Below, piece by piece: positions 35,468 through 47,248 of a DNA stretch of 64,000 nt (positions are counted from its first letter, which is position 1; each line of letters starts with the position of its first letter). A program made the translations under genes and the position numbers. The notes under the pieces are model-generated. The model was not told the origin of the DNA and ran no database searches. It saw only the letters and a program-made list of their open reading frames with translations. This DNA is from Planosporangium mesophilum. GTDB taxonomy: Bacteria; Actinomycetota; Actinomycetes; Mycobacteriales; Micromonosporaceae. Where the stretch lies: the NCBI RefSeq assembly GCF_016863255.1, contig NZ_BOON01000039.1:1-64000 (forward strand), given 5' to 3'.

Positions 35468-36058
35468 ATGAGAACCTTTGCGAAGGCGCCGTACTGGCAG
35501 GTGACGGTCAAGCGGTTCCCGCCGCTGACCGTCGCGACGCCCCGGCTGTACGTCCGTCAGCTCATGGCCGGCGACGCCGAGCACGTCGCGGAGATCTTCG
35601 CCGACCGGCAGACCCGGCGCTGGCTGCCGTTCCCGACCGGGGACGGGCCGCTCGACGGTCGGGCCTGGTGCGCCGAGATCGCCGAGCAGGCCCGTGATCA
35701 CGGCGACGGCGACCACTACGGCGTGGTGCGGCGCGAGGACGACCGGGTCGTGGGCTGCCTGTGGACCCGGCGCACGGACTGGACGGCCCGCTCGACCGAG
35801 GTGTCGTACGCGATAGCGGCCGAGGCCCGGGGCTTCGGGGTGGCCGCGGAGGCGGTCGACGCGGTTGCGATCGCGCTGATTCTGGAGCACGGCTTCCAGC
35901 GCGTGGAGATGCGGGTGGCGCCCGGCAACCTGGCCTCGCGGCGGGTGGCGGAGAAGGCCGGCTTCACGTACGAGGGGCTGCTACGCAACGCGGGCCACGT
36001 CGACGGCGCGCGGGTCGACGTCGAGGTCTGGTCCCTGGTCGCCGCCGACCTCCGCTGA
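35468..36058 (+). CDS. GNAT-family N-acetyltransferase (RimJ/RimL-like)
   Basis: 196 residues from ATG 35468, preceded by GGGGGG as ribosome site. It is RimJ-like: LTVATPRLYVRQLMAGDAEH near the start, the acetyl-CoA loop region AEARGFGVAAEAVDAVA, and late VAPGNLASRRVAEKAGFTYEG. The family acetylates protein N termini or small molecules; the target is unknown. Its stop is only 3 bases from the convergent PBP stop, leaving no room for a terminator between them. Confidence 0.9.
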   Translation: MRTFAKAPYWQVTVKRFPPLTVATPRLYVRQLMAGDAEHVAEIFADRQTRRWLPFPTGDGPLDGRAWCAEIAEQARDHGDGDHYGVVRREDDRVVGCLWTRRTDWTARSTEVSYAIAAEARGFGVAAEAVDAVAIALILEHGFQRVEMRVAPGNLASRRVAEKAGFTYEGLLRNAGHVDGARVDVEVWSLVAADLR

Positions 36059-36061
36059 CGG

Positions 36062-38305
36062 TCAGGGATTCGTGCTGACCTTGGGGCCGGGGCGGGTGCT
36101 CTTGCCGCGCGTCGGCGAGCCCTTCGGCCCGTACGCGGTCGCCTCGGCCGGAGGCGTGAAGTTACGGACGGGACCGCCGGACACGGCGTCGCGCAGCGTC
36201 TCGGCGGCGGACTGGATCGGCTTGTTGTGGTTGGCCGCGCCCACCGCGTGCAGCGGGTTGTCCGGGTCCGCGATGAAGCTCGCCACCGCCAGCGACGGCG
36301 TGATCCCCACGAACCACGCCGCCTGGTTGTTGTCGGTGGTGCCGGTCTTGCCCGCGACGGGTCGCTTGACCAGCGGGTACACGGTGGGAGCGGTGGACCA
36401 GCCGCCGCAGGCGCTCTTGTTCGCCGCGCCGTAGCCGGTGGTGCACCGGGCCGCGTCGACCGCGGCCCGCGCCACCTCCGGCCGCAGGGCCTGGCGGCAG
36501 CGCGGCGCGGCCACCTCGACGCGCTTGTCGCCGGCCTTCGCGCCGGGCATGGTCACCGGCTTGCCGTCGGGGCCGGTGATGCTCAGCACCGGCAGGGGCT
36601 CGCAGTACGAGCCGTCGGCGGCGATCGTCGCGTACGCGTTGGCCATCTCCAGCGGCGTGGTGTCGGCCACGCCGAGCGTGAACGCGCCCCAGCCGGCCGC
36701 CTTGTCCTTGGAGGCCTGCGTGGAGTCGATGGAGGTACGCCAGCGCAGGCCCAGCCGCTCGGCCATGGCCACCGCCCTGTCGGCGCCGACCTGCTGCTCC
36801 AGTTGCACGAAGTACGTGTTGACGGACTTGCCGAAGCCCGACCACATGGTGTGCTGCCCGGTCATCGCCGCGGTGGCGTTCGACGGGCACCAGCGGGTAC
36901 CGCACGACGCCGGGCCGCCCGGGGCGCTGGGGTACTGCGACCGGTACCGCTGCGGCGAGTAGATCGAGGTCGAGAGCGGCAGGTTGCGGTCGAGCGCCGC
37001 CAGCATGGTGAACAGCTTGAACGTCGAGCCGGCCTGGAACCCGGGCAGGTCACCGCCGCCCAGCAGCGGGTTGACGGTGTTGGGGTAGTTGCCGACGGCC
37101 TTGGTGGGGCGACCCTTCTGGTCGGCCACGCGACCGTTGCCGGACTGGTCGGTGGAGTACACCCGGTTGACGGCCATCGCCTTGACCCGCCCGGTGCCGG
37201 GCTCGATCGCGACCAGCCCGTGGGCGAACGGGCTGCTGGTCGGCTCCTTCGCGGTCACGTGCCGCTCGGCGCCCGCCTGGAGGCCCGCGTCGAGCGACGT
37301 GACGACGTTGTACCCGCCGCGGCGCAGCCGGTTCAGCCGCTCCTGCGGGCTCGCCCCGAACGCCGACTGCTCGGACCACCACGTCTTGAACAGGTCGCAG
37401 AAGAAGCCCCAGTTGCCGTGGGCGGCGGCGCAGTCGCTCGGCGGCTCCGACAGCCGCAGCGTGATCGGCTGGGCCTTGGCCTCGTCGGCGACGGGTCGGG
37501 ACACGTAGTTCAGCTCGGCCATCCGGTCGAGGATGTAGTTGCGCCGGGTGGTGGCAGCGGTCTGGTCGCCGGCCGGGTCGTACGCGGACGGCGCCTGTAC
37601 CAGGCCGGCCACCATGGCCGCCTCGCCCAGGCTGAGGTCCGCCGGGCTCTTGGAGAAGTAGACCTGCGCGGCGGCGGCGATCCCGTACGCCTGGTGGCCG
37701 AAGTACACCACGTTGAGGTACCGCTCGAGGATCTCGCTCTTGCCCATCTTCTGCTCGACCGAGACGGCCAGTTGGATCTCGCGCAGCTTGCGGACGCCGG
37801 TCTGCTCGGTGGCGGCGCGGACCTCCTCCGGCGTACGGGCCGAGTCGCGCAGCACGTTGCGGACGTACTGCATGGTCAGCGTCGACGCGCCCTGGGACAC
37901 CTCGCCCGACCGGCGGTTCGCGACGAACGCGCGGGCGACGCCCTTGACGTCGACACCGTGGTGGTCGTAGAACCGGGCGTCCTCGGCCGCGACGATCGCG
38001 CGCGTCATGTTGGGCGAGATCGCCGACAGGGGCGTCTGTACCCGGTTCTCGTCGTAGAACTGGCTGATCAGCGTCGTGCCGTCGGCCGCGAACACCCGGC
38101 TGGTCTGTGCCGGGGCCGCGTCGGGCAGGCGCTCGGCCTGGCTGTCGATCCGGTCCACGCTGGCCTTGAGACCCAGGCCCGCCACGGCGGCGAGCGGGAA
38201 GGACAGCGCGGCCACGACGACGCCCATGATCAGCCCGGTTCGGGCGAGCACGGCGACCCGACCGACCAGGCTCAGCGGGTACTCCTTCTCGCCATCCACG
38301 CTCAT
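36062..38305 (-). CDS. class A penicillin-binding protein (transglycosylase/transpeptidase)
   Basis: 747 residues from ATG 38305 (TTG 38317 possible; no strong ribosome site for either). A membrane helix (about 25-48) is followed by the GT51 domain (AAEDARFYDHHGVD, QGASTLTMQYVRN, YLNVVYFG) and a transpeptidase domain with the SxxK serine in GSTFKLF, SVN as SxN, and KTGTT. Both activities are intact. It polymerises and cross-links peptidoglycan. There is no PASTA domain; the tail is Pro/Gly-rich. It diverges from cobC across about 80 bases. Confidence 0.95.
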   Translation of the reverse strand: MSVDGEKEYPLSLVGRVAVLARTGLIMGVVVAALSFPLAAVAGLGLKASVDRIDSQAERLPDAAPAQTSRVFAADGTTLISQFYDENRVQTPLSAISPNMTRAIVAAEDARFYDHHGVDVKGVARAFVANRRSGEVSQGASTLTMQYVRNVLRDSARTPEEVRAATEQTGVRKLREIQLAVSVEQKMGKSEILERYLNVVYFGHQAYGIAAAAQVYFSKSPADLSLGEAAMVAGLVQAPSAYDPAGDQTAATTRRNYILDRMAELNYVSRPVADEAKAQPITLRLSEPPSDCAAAHGNWGFFCDLFKTWWSEQSAFGASPQERLNRLRRGGYNVVTSLDAGLQAGAERHVTAKEPTSSPFAHGLVAIEPGTGRVKAMAVNRVYSTDQSGNGRVADQKGRPTKAVGNYPNTVNPLLGGGDLPGFQAGSTFKLFTMLAALDRNLPLSTSIYSPQRYRSQYPSAPGGPASCGTRWCPSNATAAMTGQHTMWSGFGKSVNTYFVQLEQQVGADRAVAMAERLGLRWRTSIDSTQASKDKAAGWGAFTLGVADTTPLEMANAYATIAADGSYCEPLPVLSITGPDGKPVTMPGAKAGDKRVEVAAPRCRQALRPEVARAAVDAARCTTGYGAANKSACGGWSTAPTVYPLVKRPVAGKTGTTDNNQAAWFVGITPSLAVASFIADPDNPLHAVGAANHNKPIQSAAETLRDAVSGGPVRNFTPPAEATAYGPKGSPTRGKSTRPGPKVSTNP

Positions 38306-38384
38306 AAGATAGGACAATTACCCCGGCAGCTGAGGGAATCTTCACGCTTCTGCACTGTCGTGTTCGCGTCGTCCGCCAGGCAAG

Positions 38385-39434
38385 ATGCTCATCATGCCGA
38401 GCCAGCCCCCGCCCGTGCCCCTGCGCTTCCACGGCGACGAGGAGCTGGCGGCCGGGCTGGTCGACCTCGCGGTGAACGTACGGGCCGACCCCATGCCGGC
38501 CTGGCTGGCCGAGCCGATCGCGGCCGCGCTCACCGACCTGGCCCGGTACCCCGACGCCGGCCCGGCCCGCGCGGCCGTCGCGGCCCGGCACGGCCGCCCG
38601 CCCGCGGAGGTCCTGCTGACCGCCGGCGCCGCGCAGGCGTTCAGCCTGCTCGCCCACGCGCTCCGGCCGGTCCGGGCGGTGGTGGTGCACCCGCAGTTCA
38701 CCGAGCCCGAGGCGGCGCTGCGCGCGGCCGGCCACGCCGTCGACCGGGTGATCCTCGCCCCGGACTTCATGCTCGACCCGGCGGCCGTACCCGACGACGC
38801 CGACCTGGTCGTCCTCGGCAACCCGACCAACCCGACGTCGGTGCTGCACCCCGCTGCCATGATCGCGGCGCTGGCCCGGCCCGGGCGGGTACTGGTCGTG
38901 GACGAGGCGTTCGCCGACACGGTGCCCGGCGAGCCGGAGTCGCTGGCCGGCTGCCGCGACCTGCCCGGCCTGGTCGTGATCCGCAGCTTCACCAAGACCT
39001 GGGGGCTGGCCGGTCTGCGGGTGGGTTACCTGCTGGCCGACGCCGCGCTGGTCGACCGGCTCGCGGCCGTCGCGCCGCTGTGGCCGGTCTCCACCCCGGC
39101 CCTGGCCGCGGCCGCCGCGTGCGCCTCACCGACCGCCGTGGCCGCCGAGCGTGCCATCGCGCACCGGCTCGCCGACGACCGGGCGCACCTGGTCCGCCGC
39201 CTCGGGGCCGTGCCGGGCGTTAGGGTCGCAGGTACGCCGGCCAGCTCGTTCGTGCTCGTCGAGGTGCCCGACGGGCCGGCCGTCCGGGACCGGCTCCGCG
39301 AGCGCGGGTACGCGGTGCGCCGCGGCGACACCTTCCCCGGGCTCGGCCCGGACTGGCTGCGCCTGGCGGTACGCGACGCCGCCACCACCGACGCTTTCGT
39401 CGCCGACCTGGCCGGCGTGCTGTCAGATTGCTGA
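38385..39434 (+). CDS. cobC: PLP-dependent aminotransferase-fold CobC-like protein
   Basis: 349 residues of fold-type I. Features include LTAGAAQAFSLLAH, VLGNPTNPTS, LVVDEAFADTVPGE and the PLP lysine in IRSFTKTWGLAGLRVGY. Actinobacterial proteins of this type (Rv2231c-like) are annotated CobC/CobD, linked to the aminopropanol arm of cobalamin. The next gene, cysG, supplies precorrin-2 chemistry, supporting that assignment over histidinol-phosphate aminotransferase, the main alternative. Start ATG 38385 or 38394. Confidence 0.85.
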   Translation: MLIMPSQPPPVPLRFHGDEELAAGLVDLAVNVRADPMPAWLAEPIAAALTDLARYPDAGPARAAVAARHGRPPAEVLLTAGAAQAFSLLAHALRPVRAVVVHPQFTEPEAALRAAGHAVDRVILAPDFMLDPAAVPDDADLVVLGNPTNPTSVLHPAAMIAALARPGRVLVVDEAFADTVPGEPESLAGCRDLPGLVVIRSFTKTWGLAGLRVGYLLADAALVDRLAAVAPLWPVSTPALAAAAACASPTAVAAERAIAHRLADDRAHLVRRLGAVPGVRVAGTPASSFVLVEVPDGPAVRDRLRERGYAVRRGDTFPGLGPDWLRLAVRDAATTDAFVADLAGVLSDC

Positions 39435-39483
39435 CAACGGCCCGCGCCGTGCCAGGATCGTGGAGAACTACCGGAGGAGTTGC

Positions 39484-40695
39484 GTGAGCGAGCTGTACCC
39501 GATCGGGCTGCGCCTGGAGGGGCTGCGGGTTCTCGTCGTGGGCGGCGGGGCGGTGGCGACCCGGCGGGTGCCGGCGCTGCTGGCGGCCGGCGCCGAGGTG
39601 GTGCTGGTGGCGCCGGAGCTCACCCCGGCCCTGCACGACCTCGCCACCGCCGGCCGGATCGAGTGGCAGGCCCGCACGTTCGAGCCCGGCGACGTGGACG
39701 GCGTCTGGCTGGTACAGGTCGCCGTGGACGACCCGACGGCGGCCGAGTCCGTGAGCGAGGCGGCGCGCGAGCGGCGGGTGTTCTGCGTACGCGCCGACGA
39801 CCGCCACGCCGCGACGGCCTGGACCCCGGCGGTGACCCGGCACGGTCCGGTCACCGTGGCGGTGCTCGGCGGCGGGGACCCGCGCCGGGCGATGGCGATC
39901 CGGGACGGAATCCGGGCCGGTTTGGCTGACGGCACGCTGGATCCCGCTGTGCCGGCGACGACCGGCTCCGTCGCGCTGGTGGGGAGCGGCCCCGGCGACC
40001 CCGAGCTGATCACCGTACGGGGCCGGCGCCTGCTCGCCGCCGCCGACGTCGTGGTCGCCGACCGGCTGGTACCGGGCCTGCTCCTGGACGAGCTGCGCCC
40101 CGAGGTCGAGCTGGTCGACGCGTCGAAGATCCCGTACGGGCCGTCGCGTACCCAGGAGGAGATCAACCGGGTCCTGGTCGAGCGGGCCAAGGAGGGGAAG
40201 TTCGTCGTCCGGCTCAAGGGCGGCGACCCGTACCTGTTCGGTCGCGGCGGCGAGGAGCTGATCGCCTGCGCGGACGCGGGCATCCCGGTGACCGTGGTAC
40301 CCGGCGTGACCAGCGCCCTGGCCGCCCCGGCGGCAGCCGGCATCCCGGTGACCCATCGGGGAGTGGCCCACGAGCTGGTCGTCGTCTCCGGGCACGTACC
40401 GCCGGATCATCCGCAGTCGCTGGTCGACTGGCCGGCGCTGGCCCGGCTGCGCGGCACGGTCTGTGTGCTGATGGGCCTGAAGAACCTACCGGCGATCGTG
40501 GAGACCCTGCTTGCGCACGGCAAGCCGGCGGCCACGCCCGCGGCGGTGGTGCAGGAGGGTACGACCGGGACCCAGCGGGTGGTGCGGGGTCGCCTGGACA
40601 CGATCGCCGGGCAGGTGGCCGAGGCGGGGCTGCGGCCCCCCGCGATCGTGGTCCTCGGCGACGTCGTGGAGGCGTTGCCACCCCTTTCCGTGTGA
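39484..40695 (+). CDS. cysG: uroporphyrinogen-III C-methyltransferase / precorrin-2 dehydrogenase (CysG)
   Basis: 403 residues from GTG 39484 with GGAGGAG upstream. The N-terminal Rossmann domain (about 1-150, LRVLVVGGGAVATRR) is the precorrin-2 dehydrogenase half. The C-terminal methylase (about 158-400) has LVGSGPGDPELITVRG and VVRLKGGDPYLFGRGGEE. The two together lead from uroporphyrinogen III towards sirohydrochlorin, feeding siroheme and cobalamin. It starts 49 bases after cobC. The stop codon lies inside the left arm of a palindrome. Confidence 0.95.
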   Translation: MSELYPIGLRLEGLRVLVVGGGAVATRRVPALLAAGAEVVLVAPELTPALHDLATAGRIEWQARTFEPGDVDGVWLVQVAVDDPTAAESVSEAARERRVFCVRADDRHAATAWTPAVTRHGPVTVAVLGGGDPRRAMAIRDGIRAGLADGTLDPAVPATTGSVALVGSGPGDPELITVRGRRLLAAADVVVADRLVPGLLLDELRPEVELVDASKIPYGPSRTQEEINRVLVERAKEGKFVVRLKGGDPYLFGRGGEELIACADAGIPVTVVPGVTSALAAPAAAGIPVTHRGVAHELVVVSGHVPPDHPQSLVDWPALARLRGTVCVLMGLKNLPAIVETLLAHGKPAATPAAVVQEGTTGTQRVVRGRLDTIAGQVAEAGLRPPAIVVLGDVVEALPPLSV

Positions 40696-40742
40696 TCACG
40701 GAGAGTTCATGTCGCCGTAGCAGCACGAACTCTCCGTGATCA
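40693..40742. terminator. palindrome between convergent genes (GATC-ended family A)
   Basis: Arms TGATCACGGAGAGTTC (40693-40708) and its exact complement (40727-40742) enclose an 18-base loop between cysG and the OtsB-GH15 gene, 19 bases before the latter's stop. It resembles the element at 24767 in its outer arm sequence and its setting, which suggests a shared origin. Probably a bidirectional terminator; it has no U-tract. Confidence 0.6.
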
Positions 40743-40761
40743 TGGGAAGCGGGGCCAGGCG

Positions 40762-43413
40762 CTAACGCGCCTGGTCCAGCAGCAGGGCGCAGCGGATCAG
40801 GCCCAGGTGGCTGTACGCCTGGGGGTGGTTGCCCAGGCCACGCTCGGCCTCCGGGTCGTACTGCTCCGGCAGCAGCCCGGTCGGCCCGGCGCAGTCGAGC
40901 ATCTGCTCGAACAGCTCCTCGGCCTCGGTGGTGCGCCCGGTGCGCAGGTACGCCTCGATCAGCCAGGCGGTGCAGATGTGGAAGCCGCCCTCCCGGCCGG
41001 GCAGGCCGTCGTCCCACAGGTACCGGTAGACCGTCGCGCCGCTGCGCAGCTCGGCCTCGATCGCCAGGACGGTCGACAGGAACCGCGGGTCGTCGTCGGC
41101 GAGCAGCCCGGACAGGCCGATCCACAGCGACGAGGCGTCCAGGTCCCGGTCGCCGTAGGCCACCGTGTACGCGCCGACCTCGTCGTGCCAGCCGTGGGCG
41201 AGCACGTTCTGCGCGATCGTGTCGCGCAGCTCGCGCCACCCGGGCTTGATCGGCATGCCGTGCTTCTCGCCCAGGTGGATCGCCCGGTCGACGGTCAGCC
41301 AACACATGACCTTGGAGTACACGTGGTGGCGAGGTGGCAGCCGGGCCTCCCACAGGCCGTGGTCGGGCTCGTGCCAGCGCCGCTCGACGGCCTCGACCAT
41401 GGCGCCCATGACCGCGATGTCGTCGGCCCGCAGCCCCCGGTGGTCGACGACGGCCGCGATCAGGTCGGCGACCGGCCCGAACACGTCGAGCTGGACCTGC
41501 CGGTTGGCGGCGTTGCCGACGCGTACCGGGCGGGAGCCGGCGTAGCCGGGCAGCGTGTCGATGACCGCCTCGGCGCCCAGTTCGTTGCCGTCGACGGCGT
41601 ACAGCGGGTGCAGTCGCTCCGGGTGCCCGCCGGTGGACTCGATCACGCGCATCGTCCAGCCGAGCAGCTTGTCGGCCTCCTCGACCGAGCCGAGGTCGAC
41701 CAGGACCCGCGCGGTCATCGCCGCGTCGCGCAGCCAGCAGTACCGGTAGTCCCAGTTGCGGACGCCACCCAGCTCCTCGGGCAGCGACGAGGTCGCGGCC
41801 GCCAGGATCGCGCCGGTCGGCTGGTGGCACAGGCCACGCAGGGTCAGCGCGCTGCGCAGGACCGCCTCGCGGGCCCGGATGGGTAACCGCAGCTCGCTCG
41901 CCCACTCCTGGGAGTCCTGCTCGGCGATCACCTGGCGCTTGTCGGCGTCGACCGGGTGCGGGTCCAGGTTGGCCGTGCCCAGCCGCAGCTCCAGTACGGT
42001 CGAGCCGCCGATCGCGGACAGGTCCACGGTCGCCCGGGCCACCTCGTTGCCGCCGTCGGCCACGATGTCCCACTCGATGCCGGGGGAGTACAGCGCGATC
42101 GGCTCGCTGGAGCCGAGGACGAGCAGCCCGTCGCCGAGCGGCTGCAGCCGGATCGGCAGCTGACCGAACTCGGGCCGCGGGGCGAACTCGACCTTGGCGC
42201 GGGCGGTGCCGGTCAGCACCCGGATCAGCGCGGTGCCCTGGTTGTCGGACACGTTCAGCGCGTGCCCGTCGACGTCCCCGTCGGTCGGGTGGGTGTCCAG
42301 CCAGTCCGTGATCGTCAGCCCCGACCAGCGGGTCTCGACCGTCATGGTGCCGGGCAGGTACCGCTGGCCCAGCGGCAGGCCGCCGCGCTCCGGCGTGACC
42401 GTGAAGTGCCCGGCGGTCGGGCCGCCGAGCAGGTCCGCGAAGAGCGCCGACGAGTCCGGCCGCGGGTGGCACAGCCAGCTCACCCGGGCGTCCGGGGTCA
42501 CCAGCGCCACGGTGCGCCCGTTGGCCAGCATCGAGTGGCGCTCGATCGGCACCGACCGCTCGCCGAACAGCCACTGCCGGCGGTAGTGCAGGAGCAGCCC
42601 CAACAGCCGGACCGCGTCGACCGGGCCGGAGACGTGGTGGTGCGCCCGACTCTCGCCCGCCCCGACCTTGATGCCCAGGTCCGGGCCGTGGAGCTGGGCG
42701 AACGCGAACTCGTCGGTCACGTCGTCGCCGAGGAACACCACCGCGCTGGCCGACAGTTGGGTGCGCAGCGCGTCGACCGCGAGGCCCTTGTTGGTCGTGA
42801 TCACCGAGAGTTCGATGACCTCCTTGCCCTGGGTCACGTTGACCCCGGGCCAGGTCGCCGGGCCGGTCCGGATCGACTCCAGTACGAGCCGGCTGACCTC
42901 GGGCTCCGCGCTGCGCAAGTGCACCGCCACGCTGGCCGGCTTGACCTCCAGGCGGACGCCGGGTCGGCGACGGACCAGGCCGGAGAGCGTCTCGACCAGT
43001 TCGCCGCGTAACTGCTGAAGGTCCGGGGCGAGCGCGTCGACGAAGCCGACGTCGAACTCGGAGCCGTGGCTGCCGACGAGGTGGACCTCGCTGGGCAGGC
43101 GGGAGAGGGCGGCCAGGTCGCGCAGGGCCCGACCGGAGATCACCGCGACGGTCGTCTGCGGCAGGGCGGCGAGCGCCCGCAGCGCGGCCACCGCCTCCGG
43201 CAGGGGTACGGCGCGGGTCGGGTCCTCCACGATCGGGGCGAGGGTCCCGTCGTAGTCGCAGGCGACCAGCAGCGTCGGTACCCGGGCCACCCGCGCGCAC
43301 GCCGCGCGTAGCTCCGCGTCGAGTGCTTCGGCCGGGCCGGCCGGGTCGCCCGGCCCGGCCGGGTGGTTTGCGACTGACGTGCCAGCACCGTCGCCGTCGG
43401 TAGGAGCGTTCAT
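40762..43413 (-). CDS. otsB: fusion of trehalose-6-phosphate phosphatase (OtsB) and GH15 glycosidase
   Basis: 883 residues from ATG 43413, overlapping the otsA stop by four bases. Residues about 45-265 are a HAD phosphatase: nucleophile motif [14 protein letters not shown], and [10 protein letters not shown]. Residues about 290-880 are a complete GH15 domain: [12 protein letters not shown], the catalytic Glu region GLWEARLPP...YSKVMCW, and a late EQYDP...[12 protein letters not shown]15 includes glucoamylases and actinobacterial trehalases. The N-terminal half removes phosphate from trehalose-6-phosphate; the C-terminal half may then cleave trehalose or a maltodextrin. Which one is not decidable by eye. 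Confidence 0.93.
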   Translation of the reverse strand: MNAPTDGDGAGTSVANHPAGPGDPAGPAEALDAELRAACARVARVPTLLVACDYDGTLAPIVEDPTRAVPLPEAVAALRALAALPQTTVAVISGRALRDLAALSRLPSEVHLVGSHGSEFDVGFVDALAPDLQQLRGELVETLSGLVRRRPGVRLEVKPASVAVHLRSAEPEVSRLVLESIRTGPATWPGVNVTQGKEVIELSVITTNKGLAVDALRTQLSASAVVFLGDDVTDEFAFAQLHGPDLGIKVGAGESRAHHHVSGPVDAVRLLGLLLHYRRQWLFGERSVPIERHSMLANGRTVALVTPDARVSWLCHPRPDSSALFADLLGGPTAGHFTVTPERGGLPLGQRYLPGTMTVETRWSGLTITDWLDTHPTDGDVDGHALNVSDNQGTALIRVLTGTARAKVEFAPRPEFGQLPIRLQPLGDGLLVLGSSEPIALYSPGIEWDIVADGGNEVARATVDLSAIGGSTVLELRLGTANLDPHPVDADKRQVIAEQDSQEWASELRLPIRAREAVLRSALTLRGLCHQPTGAILAAATSSLPEELGGVRNWDYRYCWLRDAAMTARVLVDLGSVEEADKLLGWTMRVIESTGGHPERLHPLYAVDGNELGAEAVIDTLPGYAGSRPVRVGNAANRQVQLDVFGPVADLIAAVVDHRGLRADDIAVMGAMVEAVERRWHEPDHGLWEARLPPRHHVYSKVMCWLTVDRAIHLGEKHGMPIKPGWRELRDTIAQNVLAHGWHDEVGAYTVAYGDRDLDASSLWIGLSGLLADDDPRFLSTVLAIEAELRSGATVYRYLWDDGLPGREGGFHICTAWLIEAYLRTGRTTEAEELFEQMLDCAGPTGLLPEQYDPEAERGLGNHPQAYSHLGLIRCALLLDQAR

Positions 43414-44849
43414 GTCGTCATCGTGTCCAGTACGCCGAGGGAGGTCAGGAACGAGCGAGCCCACGCGCGGACGTCGTGGGTCCGGAGGTGACGCCGCATC
43501 GCCCGCATCCGCCTGTTGGCCTCAATCGGGTCGACGTTGATGGCGCGTACCAGCGCGTCCTTGAGCCCGTCGAGGTCGTGTGGGTTGACCAGAAACGCCT
43601 GGCGCAGCTCGGCGGACGCGCCGGCGAACTCGGAGAGTACCAACGCTCCGCCGAGATCGGCCCGTGCAGCCACGTACTCTTTTGCCACCAGGTTCATCCC
43701 GTCGCGAAGTGGCGTCACCATCATGACATCGGCCGCGCAGTAGAGCGCGGCCAACTCACTGCGACTGTACGACTGGTGCAGGTAGTGGACCGCGGGCACA
43801 CCCACCCGGCCGTAGTCGCCGTTGATCCGACCCACCTCGCGCTCGACCTTGACCCGCAGGGCCTGGTAGTGCTCGACGCGCTCCCGGCTCGGGGTGGCGA
43901 CCTGGACCATGACCGCGTCCGGGACGCTCACCGTACCGTCGGCGAGCAGTTCCTGGAAGGCCGTGAGCCGTTGCTCGATGCCCTTCGTGTAGTCGAGCCG
44001 GTCGACACCGAGCAGGATGGTCTTCGGGTCGCCCAGCTCGTGGCGGATCTCGGCGGCGCGCTGCCGGATGTGCGGCGTGGCGACCAGATTCTCGATCTCG
44101 GCCACGTCGATGGAGATCGGGAACGCCGAGGCGGTGACCTGGCGCCCGTCCACCTCGACGCTGTCGCCGCGGGGTCGCAGCCCGAGCAGGTGGCGGGTCA
44201 GCCGGAGGAAGTTCTGGGCGGCGAGGGGTTGCTGGAAGCCGACGAGGTCGGCGCCGAGCAGCCCGCGCAGCACCTCGGTCCGGCGCGGCAACTGGGCGAA
44301 CAGCTCGATCGGCGGGAATGGGATGTGGAGGAAGAAGCCGATGCGCAGGTCCGGGCGGCGGGCGCGGAGCATCGCGGGTACGAGCTGGAGCTGGTAGTCC
44401 TGTACCCACACCACCCCGCCCTCGGCGGCCTCCTCGGCGGCGGCGTCCGCGAAGCGCTCGTTGACCCGCCGGTACGCCTCCCACCAGCTGCGCTGGTAGA
44501 CCGGGGTCTCCACGGCGTCGTGGTAGAGCGGCCACAGGCTGGAGTTGCAGAATCCCTCGTAGTACAGCTCGATCTCCTCGGGCGACAGCGGCACCGCCCG
44601 CAGGATCATGTCCTCGATCTCGAAGGGCTCGATCGGAGGCTCACCCGGCTTGGAGGCCGCCCCGGTCCAGCCGATCCAGGTGCCCCGCCGGGCGGCGAGT
44701 ACCGGCTGCAGCGCGGTCACCAGACCGCCGGGGCTGCGCCGCCACTGGCGCCCCTGCGGTGTGTTGACCTGGTCGACCGGCAGCCGGTTGGCCACCACGA
44801 CGAAGGAGCTTCGGCCCACGGTCGATCCCCTTCCCACGGACGAGCCCAT
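43410..44849 (-). CDS. otsA: alpha,alpha-trehalose-6-phosphate synthase (OtsA)
   Basis: 479 residues from ATG 44849; upstream in-frame sequence to 44951 is not needed. It is a GT20 enzyme: [12 protein letters not shown] at the N terminus, [45 protein letters not shown], and late [18 protein letters not shown] with the sugar-nucleotide-binding residues. It makes trehalose-6-phosphate from a nucleoside-diphosphate glucose and glucose-6-phosphate. It is co-translated with the phosphatase fusion gene. Trehalose serves as a stress protectant and spore reserve in actinomycetes. Confidence 0.96.
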   Translation of the reverse strand: MGSSVGRGSTVGRSSFVVVANRLPVDQVNTPQGRQWRRSPGGLVTALQPVLAARRGTWIGWTGAASKPGEPPIEPFEIEDMILRAVPLSPEEIELYYEGFCNSSLWPLYHDAVETPVYQRSWWEAYRRVNERFADAAAEEAAEGGVVWVQDYQLQLVPAMLRARRPDLRIGFFLHIPFPPIELFAQLPRRTEVLRGLLGADLVGFQQPLAAQNFLRLTRHLLGLRPRGDSVEVDGRQVTASAFPISIDVAEIENLVATPHIRQRAAEIRHELGDPKTILLGVDRLDYTKGIEQRLTAFQELLADGTVSVPDAVMVQVATPSRERVEHYQALRVKVEREVGRINGDYGRVGVPAVHYLHQSYSRSELAALYCAADVMMVTPLRDGMNLVAKEYVAARADLGGALVLSEFAGASAELRQAFLVNPHDLDGLKDALVRAINVDPIEANRRMRAMRRHLRTHDVRAWARSFLTSLGVLDTMTT

Positions 44850-45114
44850 CTCGACCAACCAGCCTACTGAAGACGAGATCTTCTCCGGGTGCAGGTGCGT
44901 CCCGGCGGGGCGCGGGGCCGAAATAACGCCGGTGCGGGCCCGGTTGAACAATGCAGAAGCCCGGTAAGCCCGCCGCCCACCCCCGCGAAGCAGGGTGATG
45001 TGCGCGGCGCCCGAACCGCCTGGAAAGATTGGGCGCGACGGTGGCCGGGGCTAAACGTCATCATTGCGCGGTACGTCCGCGACAACCACGATCTCTACGG
45101 AGGTAGGGCGCACT

Positions 45115-46783
<1,669 letters not shown>

Positions 46784-46791
<8 letters not shown>

Positions 46792-47245
46792 GCGGGCCGA
46801 GCTGGCTCCGCCCTCCCGACCGGCGCCGCCGGCCGGGAGGGCGGAGTTCCTCGCGCAGGTGCGCTGGTCCGACCCGGACCAGTTGGGGCACGTCAACCAC
46901 GCCCGCTACCTGTCGTACTTCGAGGACGCCCGGATGATGCTGCTGGCCGGGGCGCCCACCGGCGTGCCCGGCTCGGCCGGCGACCGGGGCTGCATCGCCG
47001 CGCGGGTCGCGGTCGACTACGCCGCCCCGGTCGTGTTCCGGCCGGGGCTCGTGCTGCGGGTGGAGACCTCGGTGACGGCCATCGGCCGGTCGTCGTGGAC
47101 GCTGAGCCAGCGGATGTACGACGGGGACGTGGTCGTCGCGCACTGCGAGTGCGTCCTGGTTGCCTACTCCTACGCCGGCAACAAGGCCCGCCCGCTCGAC
47201 GACGACGAGCGGGCGTACTGGCAGCGCTTCACCGACGGCGGGTAG
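46784..47245 (+). CDS. hotdog-fold acyl-CoA thioesterase (4HBT family), copy 1
   Basis: 153 residues from GTG 46784, inside the last codons of ettA (overlap GTGACTGA). The 4HBT motif WSDPDQLGHVNHARYLSYFEDAR holds the catalytic Asp and the G-H-V-N turn. The Pro-rich N-terminal extension (about 20 residues) may be linker or mis-start. It hydrolyses acyl-CoA thioesters; chain length is unknown. It is followed three bases later by a paralogue. Confidence 0.9.
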
Positions 47246-47248
47246 ACG

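Noticed and set aside
34142-35890. Reading the small membrane protein as a 582-residue protein
   Set aside because: The upstream part is antisense to, or out of frame with, SURF1 and GNAT; the ATGA overlap at 34585-34588 gives a clean start.
36227-39223. A 998-codon plus-strand frame opposite the PBP gene and across cobC
   Set aside because: Arg/Gly/Ala-rich low-complexity translation typical of antisense or shifted frames in high-GC DNA; the opposing PBP and in-frame cobC have intact motifs.
40214-43300. A 1028-codon minus-strand frame
   Set aside because: It is a shifted reading of the OtsB-GH15 gene running on into antisense of cysG; no motif survives in this frame.
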